Positions 17,986-27,137 are shown, numbered from the stretch's first letter. The stretch: 64,000 nt of DNA from VXPQ01 sp965232485 (GCA_965232485.1 OZ246975.1:868001-932000), one strand, 5' to 3'. Made by a program: numbers and translations. Notes: generated from the sequence alone by a model not told the origin.

Positions 17986-18915
17986 ATGTCGTCCAACGAA
18001 CGCATCTATGTCGGCGTCGACGCCGGCGGCTCCAAAACCGAGTTGCTGGCCGCAAAAACGCAGGAGGAAGAACTCCTGAACCTGTTTGGCCCCTGCGGAA
18101 ATCCCGCCCGTACGGGATTTGAGGAATCGGCGGATGTCCTGACCCGGCTGATCCTGCAAATGATCGACCATTTCGGCGAGGAACGCATTGCCTCCGTATG
18201 CGCCGGCGTAGCCGGAGCGGGACGCCCGCAAGATCAGCAACTGCTTTACGAAAGCGTCCGGGCGCGCCTGCCCGCCTCGACATGCGATATTCCGCTGTGC
18301 GTGACGCACGATAGCCGCATCGCTCTGGAAGCCGCCTTTGAGGGAAAAAGTGGCGTTATGGCGATAGCCGGCACCGGCACCGTATCGCTGGCCCGCACCC
18401 GAACGGGCGAATTTCTGCGGGTCGGGGGGTGGGGCTACCTCATCGGAGACGAAGGAAGCGGATATGCCCTCGGCGCCGCCGGACTGCGCGCCGTGGCGCA
18501 CGCATTCGACGGAGGACCCGATACGGCGCTGCGAACCCTGCTCGCCGAATCGGGAGAGATCGCCGACAGGACAGACCTTTTCGAGGTGGCGTACAAGGCC
18601 AAAACGCCCCTGCAAAAATTTGCCCGCGCCGTGATCGAAGCAGCACAGGCCGGGGACGCCGTCGCGGGAGCGATTATCCGGAAAAATATCGCCCTGCTCG
18701 CCGAGCAAATAGGCTGGCTTGTCGCAAGGCGCACCGATATACGCACCCGGATTACGCTGCTGGGCGGGCTGTCGAGCAACACATTCTACCGGAAACGCCT
18801 CCAATGCGCCCTCCTCGAACGCCTGCCCGAATGGGAATGGATGGAACCGCTGAACCGACCCGTCGTCGGCGCATGGCGCATGGCGCGGGACCAATCTATT
18901 CCTTCGGATACCTGA
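17986..18915 (+). CDS. BadF/BadG/BcrA/BcrD-type ATPase, N-acetylglucosamine kinase-like
   Basis: 309 residues from ATG 17986, five bp after the acylase stop. ASKHA-fold motifs: phosphate 1 YVGVDAGGSKTELLA, the GVAGAGRP stretch, a VTHDSRIALEAAF motif with the likely catalytic Asp, phosphate 2 AIAGTGTVSLA, then GGWGYLIGDEGSGYALG and the adenosine motif LLGGLSSN. The size and the GDEGSG motif fit N-acetylglucosamine kinases of the BadF superfamily. Substrate is inferred; a glucosamine-type sugar from wall or mucin turnover is plausible. The 3' end overlaps the symporter 3' end by 20 bp. Confidence 0.82.
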   Translation: MSSNERIYVGVDAGGSKTELLAAKTQEEELLNLFGPCGNPARTGFEESADVLTRLILQMIDHFGEERIASVCAGVAGAGRPQDQQLLYESVRARLPASTCDIPLCVTHDSRIALEAAFEGKSGVMAIAGTGTVSLARTRTGEFLRVGGWGYLIGDEGSGYALGAAGLRAVAHAFDGGPDTALRTLLAESGEIADRTDLFEVAYKAKTPLQKFARAVIEAAQAGDAVAGAIIRKNIALLAEQIGWLVARRTDIRTRITLLGGLSSNTFYRKRLQCALLERLPEWEWMEPLNRPVVGAWRMARDQSIPSDT

Positions 18916-20539
18916 CCCGCTCGACCATATCCCGGACAGAAACCGGGCAATCCGGGGTGCACAGCGAAACCCCGATCGTAACGGCGAAATTGAGCAGCAT
19001 GCCAATGACGCCGACGCCCTGCGCGCCAATGCCCAGGAAACTCTCCAGCACGGGCTCCTCCATCCCCGGAATCACGTTTTGCGCCCGCATGAGCGCAATC
19101 ATCGCGAAGGTGAAGACCAGGCCCACGCTCATGCCCGCAATGGCGCCCTCCCGGTTCGCGCGCTTCCAGAAAATGCCCAGGACGATAACCGGAAAGAACG
19201 AGGCGGCGGCCAGGCCGAAAGCGAACGCCACCACCTCGGCCACGAACCCCAGCGGATACACCCCGAAAACGCCCGCCACGATCACCGCAAGAAAAATCAT
19301 GGCCCGGCCTACGAAAAGGCGTTGTTTTTCGGACGCCTCGGGACGAATCACCGACCCGTAAATATCGTGCGCCAGCGCCGAGGAAATCACCAAGAGCAAC
19401 CCGGACGCCGTGGACAACGCCGCCGCCAATCCGCCTGCCGCCACCAGGGCCACGACGATCGCCGGCAATTGAGCGATTTCAGGGGTAGCCAGCACGATAA
19501 TGTCCCGGTTGATCGCCTCAAGGAGTTGGTCGGCTGTCTGGATGCCCCCCTCGGGAATGGCGATCAATCCGGTAGCCGCCCAATTCTGAATCCAGCTCTC
19601 CTCCGCGATGGCCGGGCCCAGTTCTGCAAACTGCTGCAGGATGTGGTATTTGGCGAACATGGCTACTGCGGGCGCGGTCGTGTAGAGTATCCCGATAAAC
19701 AGAAGCGCCCAGAATGCCGACCAGCGCGCCGCTTGCACATTCTTGACCGTGTAAAACCGGACAATGACATGCGGAAGCCCAGCCGTCCCGGCCATCAGGC
19801 AGAGCGTGATGGCGAACACATTCAGTTTGGAAAGACCCGTGAACGGATTCGAATAACTCGACAGGCCCAGGTCGTGCTGAATGGCGTTCAGCTTGGGAAG
19901 AATTTCTTCGATGGCCAGCTGGGGTACGGGATTCCCGGTGAGCAACAACGCAATGGCGATGGCGGGAACCGTATAGGCGAAAATGAGCACGCAATACTGC
20001 GCCACCTGCGTGTACGTGATCCCTTTCATGCCCCCGAGCACCGCAAAAAACGCCACGACCACCATGCCAATGCCCACCCCCAGCTCGAACGGAATCTCCA
20101 GAAAACGCCCGAACGCCACCCCGACGCCCGCCATCTGCCCGGCCACATACGTAAAGGAAACGAAAATGGCGGCGATGGCGGCGACGACCCGCGCGGCTCT
20201 GGAATAATACCGCGCGCCCACGAAATCCGGCACGGTGTATTGTCCGAACTTGCGCAGGAAAGGCGCGAGGAGCAGCGCCAGCAACACATAGCCCCCCGTC
20301 CATCCCATCAAATAGACCGCGCCGTCGTAGCCCATAAACGAAATCAGCCCGGCCATGGAAATAAACGAGGCCGCGCTCATCCAGTCCGCCGCGGTCGCCG
20401 CGCCGTTGGCGATGGCGGGCACGCCCTGTCCGGCCACATAGAACCCCTTGGTCGATCGGACCCGGCTCCGGTACCCGATATACAAGTAGAGCGAAAACGT
20501 CAGGCCGACCGTAACCCAGGTCCAGGATTGAATATCCAT
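18896..20539 (-). CDS. actP: sodium:solute symporter, acetate permease ActP-like
   Basis: A 547-residue SSS-family protein with about 13 membrane spans. Recognisable parts: GYRSRVRSTKGFYVAGQGVPAIANG, AADWMSAASFISMAGL, and the C-terminal TPDCPVSVRDMVERVRYP. It would import a small carboxylate with Na+. The DUF4212 protein upstream is the known small partner of this symporter type, and acs in the same run points to acetate or a related short acid. The ATG is only one base from the end of an intergenic repeat (20541-20751), so its ribosome-binding region and any promoter are supplied by the repeat. Confidence 0.9.
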   Translation of the reverse strand: MDIQSWTWVTVGLTFSLYLYIGYRSRVRSTKGFYVAGQGVPAIANGAATAADWMSAASFISMAGLISFMGYDGAVYLMGWTGGYVLLALLLAPFLRKFGQYTVPDFVGARYYSRAARVVAAIAAIFVSFTYVAGQMAGVGVAFGRFLEIPFELGVGIGMVVVAFFAVLGGMKGITYTQVAQYCVLIFAYTVPAIAIALLLTGNPVPQLAIEEILPKLNAIQHDLGLSSYSNPFTGLSKLNVFAITLCLMAGTAGLPHVIVRFYTVKNVQAARWSAFWALLFIGILYTTAPAVAMFAKYHILQQFAELGPAIAEESWIQNWAATGLIAIPEGGIQTADQLLEAINRDIIVLATPEIAQLPAIVVALVAAGGLAAALSTASGLLLVISSALAHDIYGSVIRPEASEKQRLFVGRAMIFLAVIVAGVFGVYPLGFVAEVVAFAFGLAAASFFPVIVLGIFWKRANREGAIAGMSVGLVFTFAMIALMRAQNVIPGMEEPVLESFLGIGAQGVGVIGMLLNFAVTIGVSLCTPDCPVSVRDMVERVRYPKE

Positions 20540-20540
20540 A

Positions 20541-20751
20541 GGATGCTCTGATTAAGTCCGCAAAGGTTCAGAGGCTGACAGAGGCGCGCTGGCTGTGTCA
20601 TTCCTCATTATGCGGGGCCTCCCGAAAGGCGCTTCACGACCGCGACGCCCCGGATCCGCCGCGTTTTTCGCTGATTTCAACAACGCCATCATATCGCTCC
20701 TTTACGGGTGAAAGTGAAGCGCGGAGCGAAGTGGACTTGATCAGAGCATCC
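20541..20751 (+). repeat. dispersed intergenic repeat, copy a
   Basis: Left end GGATGCTCTGATTAAGTCC... and right end ...GGACTTGATCAGAGCATCC are imperfect inverted repeats of 21 bp. The core (about 20631-20730) matches the other copies (GATTTCAACAACGCCATCAT, GTGAAAGTGAAGCGC). A 22-bp inner segment at 20598-20619 lies inverted compared with copies d and e. The copy separates the DUF4212 and ActP genes inside what should be one operon. Confidence 0.85.
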
Positions 20752-20757
20752 CATAGA

Positions 20758-21045
20758 TTATCCCTCGCGGGACGGCGGCGCCGCATCGTCTTCGGCGTCG
20801 GGTTCAAGAATCGCTTCGCGGTCGGCGCGCCCGCTGAGCCACGCGTACAGGAAGATGAGCAGAATGAATACGTAAATAGACCCCTGTTGCGCCATCCAGA
20901 ATCCGAACGGCATATCTCCAAAAGATATTCGGTTGAGCTGCTCGACGAAGAGAATGCTGCATCCGAGGCCCGCAACGGCCCAGACGAAAAGCAACAAACC
21001 GGTCCGCCGAAGCTGCCGGCGCCAGTAGGCTTTGGCGACATGCAT
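20758..21045 (-). CDS. DUF4212 small subunit of a sodium:solute symporter
   Basis: A 95-residue protein with two transmembrane helices (TGLLLFVWAVAGLGCSILFV and QQGSIYVFILLIFLYAWLSG), an N-terminal AYWRRQLRRT and an acidic tail. This is the DUF4212 pattern (putative solute:sodium symporter small subunit), normally encoded directly before an SSS transporter, as here. In this genome the pair is split by a 211-bp repeat. It begins 9 bp after the preceding isomerase gene. Confidence 0.88.
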   Translation of the reverse strand: MHVAKAYWRRQLRRTGLLLFVWAVAGLGCSILFVEQLNRISFGDMPFGFWMAQQGSIYVFILLIFLYAWLSGRADREAILEPDAEDDAAPPSREG

Positions 21046-21054
21046 GGCGATTCG

Positions 21055-21975
21055 CTACCCCTGTAGCGTTTGCAAATATTCGCGGCTCTGCTCAATGGAA
21101 ATCAGCGCATCCTCGTATTCGTACTCAATGATGTACTGTTCCACGCCATGCGCTTCGGCGGCCTGCAAGATGGCCGGAAAATCAATCATCCCCTGCCCTA
21201 TGGGCACATTCGTTTCCAGCGGCGCATGCCCGCTCAAATCGCCAAGTTCGGTGCCTTCCCGCATATCTTTCATATGATACAGCGGAAAGCGCCCCGGATA
21301 TTTTTCGATCAGCGCAACCGGATCGGCCCCGGGCCACTTGACCCAGAACACATCCATTTCCACGTCCACCACGCCCGGCTCGGTGCGCTCCATGAAACGG
21401 TCGAACAGCGTACCGCCTTCCTCCGCCGGGCGAAATTCGTAGCCGTGGCAGTGATACGCAAACCGCAAGCCTTCCGATTTGAGCGCTTCGCCCGCCGCCG
21501 TAAAATCGGCGATGGCGCGATCGATATGGTCCACGCTGAACTCGCCCTCGTGCGGAATCCACGCCACCGCAACCCAGGGAGAACCCAATGCATGCGCTTC
21601 CTGCGCCACCGCGCCGATATCGCCGGCCACCCGCTCGTACGGGGCATGCATGCTCCCGACGGCAAGGCCCGAATCGTCCAGCAACGCCCGGTAATCCGCT
21701 ACGGGCATGTCGTGCAGGCTATAGGTCTCTACCCGGTCGAATCCCGCCTCGCGCACGGCCCGCAACGTACCGGAGAGATCGGCGTCCAGCTCGTTGCGCA
21801 CGCTATATAACTGTACGCCGACGGGCGTACCGCTTTCGGCGGGGGCCGCCATGCCGGACTCGGAAGCCGGAGCAGCCTCTTCTCCCTGTCCGCCGCCGCA
21901 ACCGGCGAGGGGGAGTACGGCCGGCGCAGTCATCATGGAGCCTATGCGGGCCAGGAATTTTCTTCGGGAAGTCAT
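21055..21975 (-). CDS. exported sugar phosphate isomerase/epimerase-like TIM-barrel protein
   Basis: 306 residues. The N-terminus has both a Tat-like motif (SRRKFLARIG) and a lipobox-like PLAGC, then a low-complexity Ala/Glu/Ser linker, so the mature enzyme is probably a membrane-anchored lipoprotein outside the cytosol. The barrel follows the xylose isomerase-like AP-endonuclease-2 fold: GVQLYSVRNEL, GFDRVETYSL, FAYHCHGYEF, VDVEMDVFWVKW and PLYHMKDM. Metal ligands (Glu, Asp, His) are present. The substrate is unknown. It belongs to a minus-strand run from acs to actP. Confidence 0.85.
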   Translation of the reverse strand: MTSRRKFLARIGSMMTAPAVLPLAGCGGGQGEEAAPASESGMAAPAESGTPVGVQLYSVRNELDADLSGTLRAVREAGFDRVETYSLHDMPVADYRALLDDSGLAVGSMHAPYERVAGDIGAVAQEAHALGSPWVAVAWIPHEGEFSVDHIDRAIADFTAAGEALKSEGLRFAYHCHGYEFRPAEEGGTLFDRFMERTEPGVVDVEMDVFWVKWPGADPVALIEKYPGRFPLYHMKDMREGTELGDLSGHAPLETNVPIGQGMIDFPAILQAAEAHGVEQYIIEYEYEDALISIEQSREYLQTLQG

Positions 21976-21999
21976 GGCGAAAGAATGGTTGAGGGAATG

Positions 22000-22872
22000 T
22001 TACACGTCGCAAAGCGCGACTGCTTCGCGTAAACTGACGAGCGGCGTACGAGAGGGAATGAATTCCTGACCGACATAGCCATCGTATCCCGTATCGCGAA
22101 TCGCGCGCATAATAGCCGGATAGTTCAATTCCTGGGTTTCGTCGATTTCGTTTCGCCCGGGATTGCCTCCGGTATGGTAATGTCCGATGTACTCGTGATT
22201 GTCGCGGATGGTCCGAATGACGTCCCCTTCCATGATCTGCATGTGGTAGATATCGTACAGCAGTTTGAAGCGTTCGGAGCCCACCCGCTTCGTCAGTTCG
22301 ACGCCCCATTCCGTCCGATCGCACATGTAATCCGGATGATCCACCTTGCTGTTGAGCAACTCCATGCAGATCGTCACGCCGTGACGCTCCGCGTCGCCCA
22401 CGATCTGCTGAATGCCCTGAACGCAGTTTTCCAGCCCCGTTTCGTCGTCCATGCCCCGTCGATTCCCCGAAAAACAGATGATATTCGGAAAACCGGCGGC
22501 GGCCACCTGGGGGATCAGCTCCTTGAACTCATTTATGAATTTTTCGTGAAATTCCGTGCGGTTGAATCCGTCCGGGATCGACGATGGACCGAACGCCATC
22601 GCACAGGTGAGTCCGTATTCCCCAACGACGGCGAATTCTTCCGGGTTCAGCAACTCCACGGAATGCATGCCAATGGCCTGGGCGCCCGCGCACAATTCCT
22701 CCAGCGTAAGGCCGGAATAGCACCATCGGCAGGCCGAATGCTTGAGGCCCGCGCGACGCGTGGCGCCAGCGAGGCGAGATGGGCCGTTCGAGGCTCCGAG
22801 CACGGCGGGGGCGGCCAGCGCAGAGCCTGCGGCCGCGGCGGCGCCCTGTCTGAGAAATGTTCTTCGCTTCAT
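22000..22872 (-). CDS. Tat-exported hydroxypyruvate isomerase-like TIM-barrel protein
   Basis: 290 residues from ATG 22872. The start is chosen because it opens a classical Tat signal (KRRTFLRQGAAAAAGSALAAPAV); the longer frame is a shadow of the acs 3' end. The barrel shows the Hyi family pattern: SACRWCYSGLTLEELC, NIICFSGNRRGM, ICMELLNSKVDHPDYMCD, LLYDIYHMQIMEGD, YIGHYHTGGNPGRNEID and GQEFIPS, with Glu/Asp/His metal ligands. It is four bases after acs, so translationally coupled. Function by homology only: isomerisation of a small keto-sugar or hydroxypyruvate. Confidence 0.87.
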   Translation of the reverse strand: MKRRTFLRQGAAAAAGSALAAPAVLGASNGPSRLAGATRRAGLKHSACRWCYSGLTLEELCAGAQAIGMHSVELLNPEEFAVVGEYGLTCAMAFGPSSIPDGFNRTEFHEKFINEFKELIPQVAAAGFPNIICFSGNRRGMDDETGLENCVQGIQQIVGDAERHGVTICMELLNSKVDHPDYMCDRTEWGVELTKRVGSERFKLLYDIYHMQIMEGDVIRTIRDNHEYIGHYHTGGNPGRNEIDETQELNYPAIMRAIRDTGYDGYVGQEFIPSRTPLVSLREAVALCDV

Positions 22873-22876
22873 GTGT

Positions 22877-24850
22877 TTATCGGTTCTGGCGACTGGCGAC
22901 CAATTCCTCGACCACGCCCGGATCGGCAAGCGTAGACGTATCGCCAAGGTTCTGATATTCGTTGGCTGCTATTTTACGAAGAATTCGGCGCATAATCTTG
23001 CCGGAGCGCGTTTTTGGCAGCGCAGGCGCAAACTGAATGCAATCCGGCCGGGCGATCGGGCCGATTTCCTTGCGCACATGCTGCGCGAGTTCGGCGCGCA
23101 AGGCCTCGGTCGGCGAAACGCCTGCCGCGAGCGTAACGAATCCGTAGACGCCCTGCCCCTTGATCTCGTGCGGAAATCCGACGACAGCGGCTTCCGCCAC
23201 CTGACTGTGCGACACAAGCGCACTTTCGATCTCCGCTGTCCCCATCCGATGCCCCGACACGTTGAGCACATCGTCCACGCGCCCCGTAATCCAGTAATAG
23301 CCGTCCTCGTCGCGGCGACATCCGTCCCCCGTAAAATATTTTCCCTCGAACCGGCTGAAATATGTCTGGACGAACCGGTCGTGATTCCGGTAGACCGTGC
23401 GCATCTGGCCCGGCCACGAATCCCCGATGACCAGCAAACCGGCCCCCGGACCTTCCAGCGGCGTACCTTCCGGATCCAGTAATTCGGGACGGACGCCGAA
23501 AAAAGGAAGCGTAGCCGAACCGGGTTTCTGGTCGATGGCGCCCGGCAACGGCGCAATCATGACGCCCCCGGTCTCGGTTTGCCACCAGGTATCGACCACC
23601 GGACAACGTCCCTGCCCCACCGTATCGCGGTACCATTTCCATGCTTCCGGATTAATGGGTTCGCCTACGGTGCCGAGCACCCGAAGCGAACGCCGGTTTG
23701 TGCGCGTAACGTATTCGTCGCCTTCGCGCATGAGCGCGCGAATGGCCGTCGGAGCCGTGTAGAAAATGGTGACGCCATGCCGGTCCACCACGTCCCAGAA
23801 CCGCGACGGATCGGGCCAGGTCGGCGTACCCTCGAAGAATACCTGGGAGACAGCGTTCAGAAGCGGGGCGTACACCATATAGGAATGCCCCGTAATCCAC
23901 CCCACGTCCGCCGTGCACCAGAATATATCGTCCTCGCGGCAATCGAACACGTACTGGTGCGTAAGCGAGGCGTACACCAGATAGCCTCCCGTGGTATGCA
24001 AAACGCCTTTCGGCTTGCCGGTGGAACCCGACGTATACAGAATGAACAGCGGATCCTCTGCATCCATTTCTTCCGGATCGCACCGGGCGTCCACCTCCTT
24101 GCGCGCCTCGTGGTGCCAATGGTCGCGCCCTTCCGCCATCGAAACCCCCGAGCCGGTCCGCTGCACCACAATTACCGACGCCACATCCGGACACCGCGCA
24201 AGCGCCTTGTCGACATTCTGCTTGAGCGGCACTTTCTTGCCGCCGCGCACCCCTTCGTCGGCAGTCACAAGCACTTTCGAATCGCAATCAAGAATGCGGT
24301 CCGCGAGAGAGTCCGGGGAAAATCCGGCAAACACCACGGAATGCACCGCGCCGATCCGGGCGCACGCCAGCATCGCATAGGCCGCCTCCGGGATCATGGG
24401 CAGATAAATCGTCACGCGGTCTCCCTTCCGCACCCCGACGCGCTTGAGCACATTGGCGAACACGCACACCTCATGGTGCAATTCGCGCCAGGAAATAGCC
24501 CGAGGGGCGGCGTCCGGATCGTCCGGCTCGAACATAAGCGCCGTGCGATCTCCATGCTCGGCCAGATGCCGGTCCACGCAATTGTAGCAGGCGTTCAACG
24601 CGCCGCCCTCGTACCAGCGAATGTACAGATCGTCGCTTGCCCAGGATACGTTCCGGACGGTGCGGAAGGGACGAAACCAGTCAATGCGCGCAGCCTGTTC
24701 CTTCCAGAATCCTTCCGGGTCGGCTATAGAGCGGCGATACAGCGCGTCGTATTCCTCGCGAGAAGAAATCCACGCCTTTTTCCTGAAGTCGGCGGGCGGC
24801 GGGTATGCGTCGGCCTGGCCAGAATATGCAGCGGTTACCTGATCGCTCAT
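22877..24850 (-). CDS. acs: acetyl-CoA synthetase (AMP-forming)
   Basis: 657 residues from ATG 24850; a TTG at 24877 adds nine residues and is less likely. Clear ANL-family motifs: ILYTSGSTGKPKGVLHTTGGYLVY (split by insertion in none of the motifs), DVGWITGHSYMVYAPL, DTWWQTETGG, YFTGDGCRRDEDGYYWITGRVDDVLNVSGHR, and the acetylatable Lys in KTRSGKIMRR. It converts acetate, ATP and CoA to acetyl-CoA. It heads the run ending in the DUF4212/ActP transporter, which suggests coupled acetate uptake and activation. Repeat copy b lies 47 bp upstream. Confidence 0.96.
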   Translation of the reverse strand: MSDQVTAAYSGQADAYPPPADFRKKAWISSREEYDALYRRSIADPEGFWKEQAARIDWFRPFRTVRNVSWASDDLYIRWYEGGALNACYNCVDRHLAEHGDRTALMFEPDDPDAAPRAISWRELHHEVCVFANVLKRVGVRKGDRVTIYLPMIPEAAYAMLACARIGAVHSVVFAGFSPDSLADRILDCDSKVLVTADEGVRGGKKVPLKQNVDKALARCPDVASVIVVQRTGSGVSMAEGRDHWHHEARKEVDARCDPEEMDAEDPLFILYTSGSTGKPKGVLHTTGGYLVYASLTHQYVFDCREDDIFWCTADVGWITGHSYMVYAPLLNAVSQVFFEGTPTWPDPSRFWDVVDRHGVTIFYTAPTAIRALMREGDEYVTRTNRRSLRVLGTVGEPINPEAWKWYRDTVGQGRCPVVDTWWQTETGGVMIAPLPGAIDQKPGSATLPFFGVRPELLDPEGTPLEGPGAGLLVIGDSWPGQMRTVYRNHDRFVQTYFSRFEGKYFTGDGCRRDEDGYYWITGRVDDVLNVSGHRMGTAEIESALVSHSQVAEAAVVGFPHEIKGQGVYGFVTLAAGVSPTEALRAELAQHVRKEIGPIARPDCIQFAPALPKTRSGKIMRRILRKIAANEYQNLGDTSTLADPGVVEELVASRQNR

Positions 24851-24897
24851 AGATCGTTCATCCGGTTTGTCGTACAACGCTGTAACGTACTATACAA

Positions 24898-25118
24898 GGA
24901 TACTCTGATCAAGTCCGCAAAGTTTATGAGGTTGCGTGAAGCAGGTTCGATCAGGGCGTCCCTAAGATACAGGTTTCCTGCAAATAGCGACTTCCGCGCG
25001 TTCGCCCTGGGGCGACGACAAGAAGCCGACGCGTTTTTCGCTGGTTTCAACGATGCAAGTATGACGTCCCGCGCGCGAACGCGACGCGCTGATCGAAGCG
25101 GAATTGATCAGCGCGTCC
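24898..25118 (+). repeat. dispersed intergenic repeat, copy b (nested)
   Basis: Left end GGATACTCTGATCAAGTCC, right end ...GGAATTGATCAGCGCGTCC. The right end runs into the pabBC stop codon at 25119. A second right-end-like motif (TTCGATCAGGGCGTCC) at about 24946-24961 shows nesting or internal rearrangement. Core GTTTCAACGATGCAAGTATGA at about 25040-25063 matches the family, but the hairpin part is diverged. Confidence 0.75.
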
Positions 25119-26996
25119 TTAAATCCGGGCGGCTGCTTCGTCCAGGCGAGCCGGGACGCATCCCGCTACGGCGTTGCACGCATAAATCGCGTCGGCCGCG
25201 CGCAAATCCTCCGGAAACAGCGCGCCTTCTTCCAGATCGTCCCGCGTATCCAGCAAGAAACGACGGTATACCCCGGGCAGCGCGCCGGAATCCACGGGAG
25301 GGGTTATCCGTCGGGACCCGAATCGCGCAACGATATTCGTGCGCGACCCCTCGGCGACTTCTCCGCGCTCGTTCAGGAAAATCACCTCGTCGAAACCTTC
25401 CTGCGCGGCCTTGCGGCGCAAATGGTCGTAGCTTTCCCGACAAGTCGTTTTGTGGCGGCGAAGCGGATCGGCGGAATCGATGCGGGCTGCGGCCAGGCTT
25501 AGGCGCCATATCCGGGGCGCGCGCATGGCGGGCAAGGGATATACGGAGACGTCAAGCCGCCCCGAAGAGTCCAGCGTAGCGCGAATCTTGCGCGGCTCCG
25601 ACCCGCAAGCAACCTCTCCCACGCGACTGCGAAAGGCCTGCTCGTCCCAGGCGTACCCCAGCGCCCGGGCGGACCTGCGCAGGCGGGCGATATGCCGCTC
25701 GAGCAACGCAACGCCGCCCGCTTCGCACCGCATGGTTTCGATGAGCAACGGCGCAGGGGCGTCCCCTTCCAGGCCCCGTTCCCGCAATAGCGCCGGAGGC
25801 GGCGAAACAGCATCCATGCCGGACGGCGGCGCGCCCGCGCGGTTCGGTCCAGTCAAAAATCCAGCCTTGAGCAAGCATTCCTCGTATTCTTTTTCCGGAA
25901 CCGAATCCCACACCACGCCGCTGCCCACGCCGAGGCGAGCCTCCCCGGAACGCATCTCAATCGTCCGGATCGCCACATTAAACACCGCGCGGTCTCCGTG
26001 CATATAGCCCGCCGCGCCGCAATACGCGCCGCGCGGCGCCGATTCGCAGCGACGGATAATGTCCATGGCGCGAATCTTGGGCGCGCCCGTGACGGAGCCG
26101 CACGGAAACAAGGCCGCAAACACATCCGGCGTGGACGCGCCCGGAGACAAGCGACCGCGCACGGACGTCGTCATCTGAATCAGGGTTTCGTAGCGTTCGG
26201 TCCTGCACACATGCTCCGTACGCACCGACCCCGGCTCGCAGCATCTGGACAAATCGTTGCGGAGCAAATCGACGATCATGATGTTCTCGGCCCGACTTTT
26301 CTCATCCCCGGCCAGCCATTCCGCAAGCGCCTCGTCTTCCGAAGCGTCGCGCCCCCTTGGCGCCGTGCCTTTCATAGGGCGAGCGACGAGGCGGTCCCCC
26401 CGGCGATCGAAAAACAATTCCGGCGAGCAACTGAGTATCTGCGCGGAACCAATGTCCATCCAGGCGGCGTAGGGCACCGGCTGACGCTGCAGCAGCGCCT
26501 CGAACAAGGGCCATGGCGCCCGGCGCGGAGTAAACGACACGGGACCGGTAAGATTGACTTGATAGACATCGCCCTCCCGAATATGCGCGCGCACGGTCTC
26601 GACAAGCATCCGGTAGCGCGCCGGGCCGCAGGCGAACCGCGCGGAACCCGGAGCCGGCAGCGCGGACAGATCGGGCGAGGCGCGAGCGGAGGTCCATGCC
26701 TCGCGGTCGGAAAAGGCGGCCATCCAGAGCAGGGGCGTTCGAGCAGGCTTGCAACGCATGGCCCCATCGAAAGCAGGCGCCGCCTCGTACGCCACGAAAC
26801 CCGCCACATGCAGCCCCTCCTCCGCCGCCCGACAGGCTTCCTCCAGCGCGGGTCGCACCTCGTGGAGCGCATGGGCCGCATAAATTTTTCGCAGCCCCCG
26901 CAAGACAGCCCCGCCGCACCCGTTCCAGCCGGGTCCCAGCACAACCTGTCCCGGCGCCTCCGGGGCGCATGAATGCAATGACTTCACGCTGCGCAC
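25119..26996 (-). CDS. pabB-pabC: fused aminodeoxychorismate synthase component I and aminodeoxychorismate lyase
   Basis: 625 residues from GTG 26996. The N-terminal ~375 residues are a chorismate-binding PabB domain: GDVYQVNLTGP, SPELFF, the PMKGT motif whose Lys separates PabB from TrpE, DLLRNDLSRCC, PCGSVTGAPKIRAMDII and GVGSGVVWDSVPEKEYEE. From about 395 a class IV aminotransferase (PabC) follows, with the PLP Lys in RRHKTTCRESYD and NERGEVAEGSRTNI. The fusion makes p-aminobenzoate for folate. The amidotransferase PabA is not in the window. The N-terminus is short and its start uncertain. Confidence 0.93.
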   Translation of the reverse strand: MRSVKSLHSCAPEAPGQVVLGPGWNGCGGAVLRGLRKIYAAHALHEVRPALEEACRAAEEGLHVAGFVAYEAAPAFDGAMRCKPARTPLLWMAAFSDREAWTSARASPDLSALPAPGSARFACGPARYRMLVETVRAHIREGDVYQVNLTGPVSFTPRRAPWPLFEALLQRQPVPYAAWMDIGSAQILSCSPELFFDRRGDRLVARPMKGTAPRGRDASEDEALAEWLAGDEKSRAENIMIVDLLRNDLSRCCEPGSVRTEHVCRTERYETLIQMTTSVRGRLSPGASTPDVFAALFPCGSVTGAPKIRAMDIIRRCESAPRGAYCGAAGYMHGDRAVFNVAIRTIEMRSGEARLGVGSGVVWDSVPEKEYEECLLKAGFLTGPNRAGAPPSGMDAVSPPPALLRERGLEGDAPAPLLIETMRCEAGGVALLERHIARLRRSARALGYAWDEQAFRSRVGEVACGSEPRKIRATLDSSGRLDVSVYPLPAMRAPRIWRLSLAAARIDSADPLRRHKTTCRESYDHLRRKAAQEGFDEVIFLNERGEVAEGSRTNIVARFGSRRITPPVDSGALPGVYRRFLLDTRDDLEEGALFPEDLRAADAIYACNAVAGCVPARLDEAAARI

Positions 26997-27014
26997 GACG
27001 CTTTTGCAAAAGAG

Positions 27015-27137
27015 GCTTGCAACATATCTGCGACGCCCCGAATCCGCAGTGCTTCCGCTGATTGCAACAATGGGACCATGACATCCTGTACGTGCGAAAG
27101 CGACGCGCCGGGCGAAGCGGTTTTGCTCAAAGTATCC
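27015..27137 (+). repeat. dispersed intergenic repeat, copy c (degraded)
   Basis: The core is recognisable (GAATCCGCAGTGCTTCCGCTGATTG, read in two parts around 27040-27065, then GTGCGAAAGCGACGCG), and a decayed right end TTGCTCAAAGTATCC closes at 27137. No left end is visible; the boundary at 27015 is approximate. It lies between sfp and pabBC on the minus strand, in the same orientation as the other copies. Confidence 0.6.
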
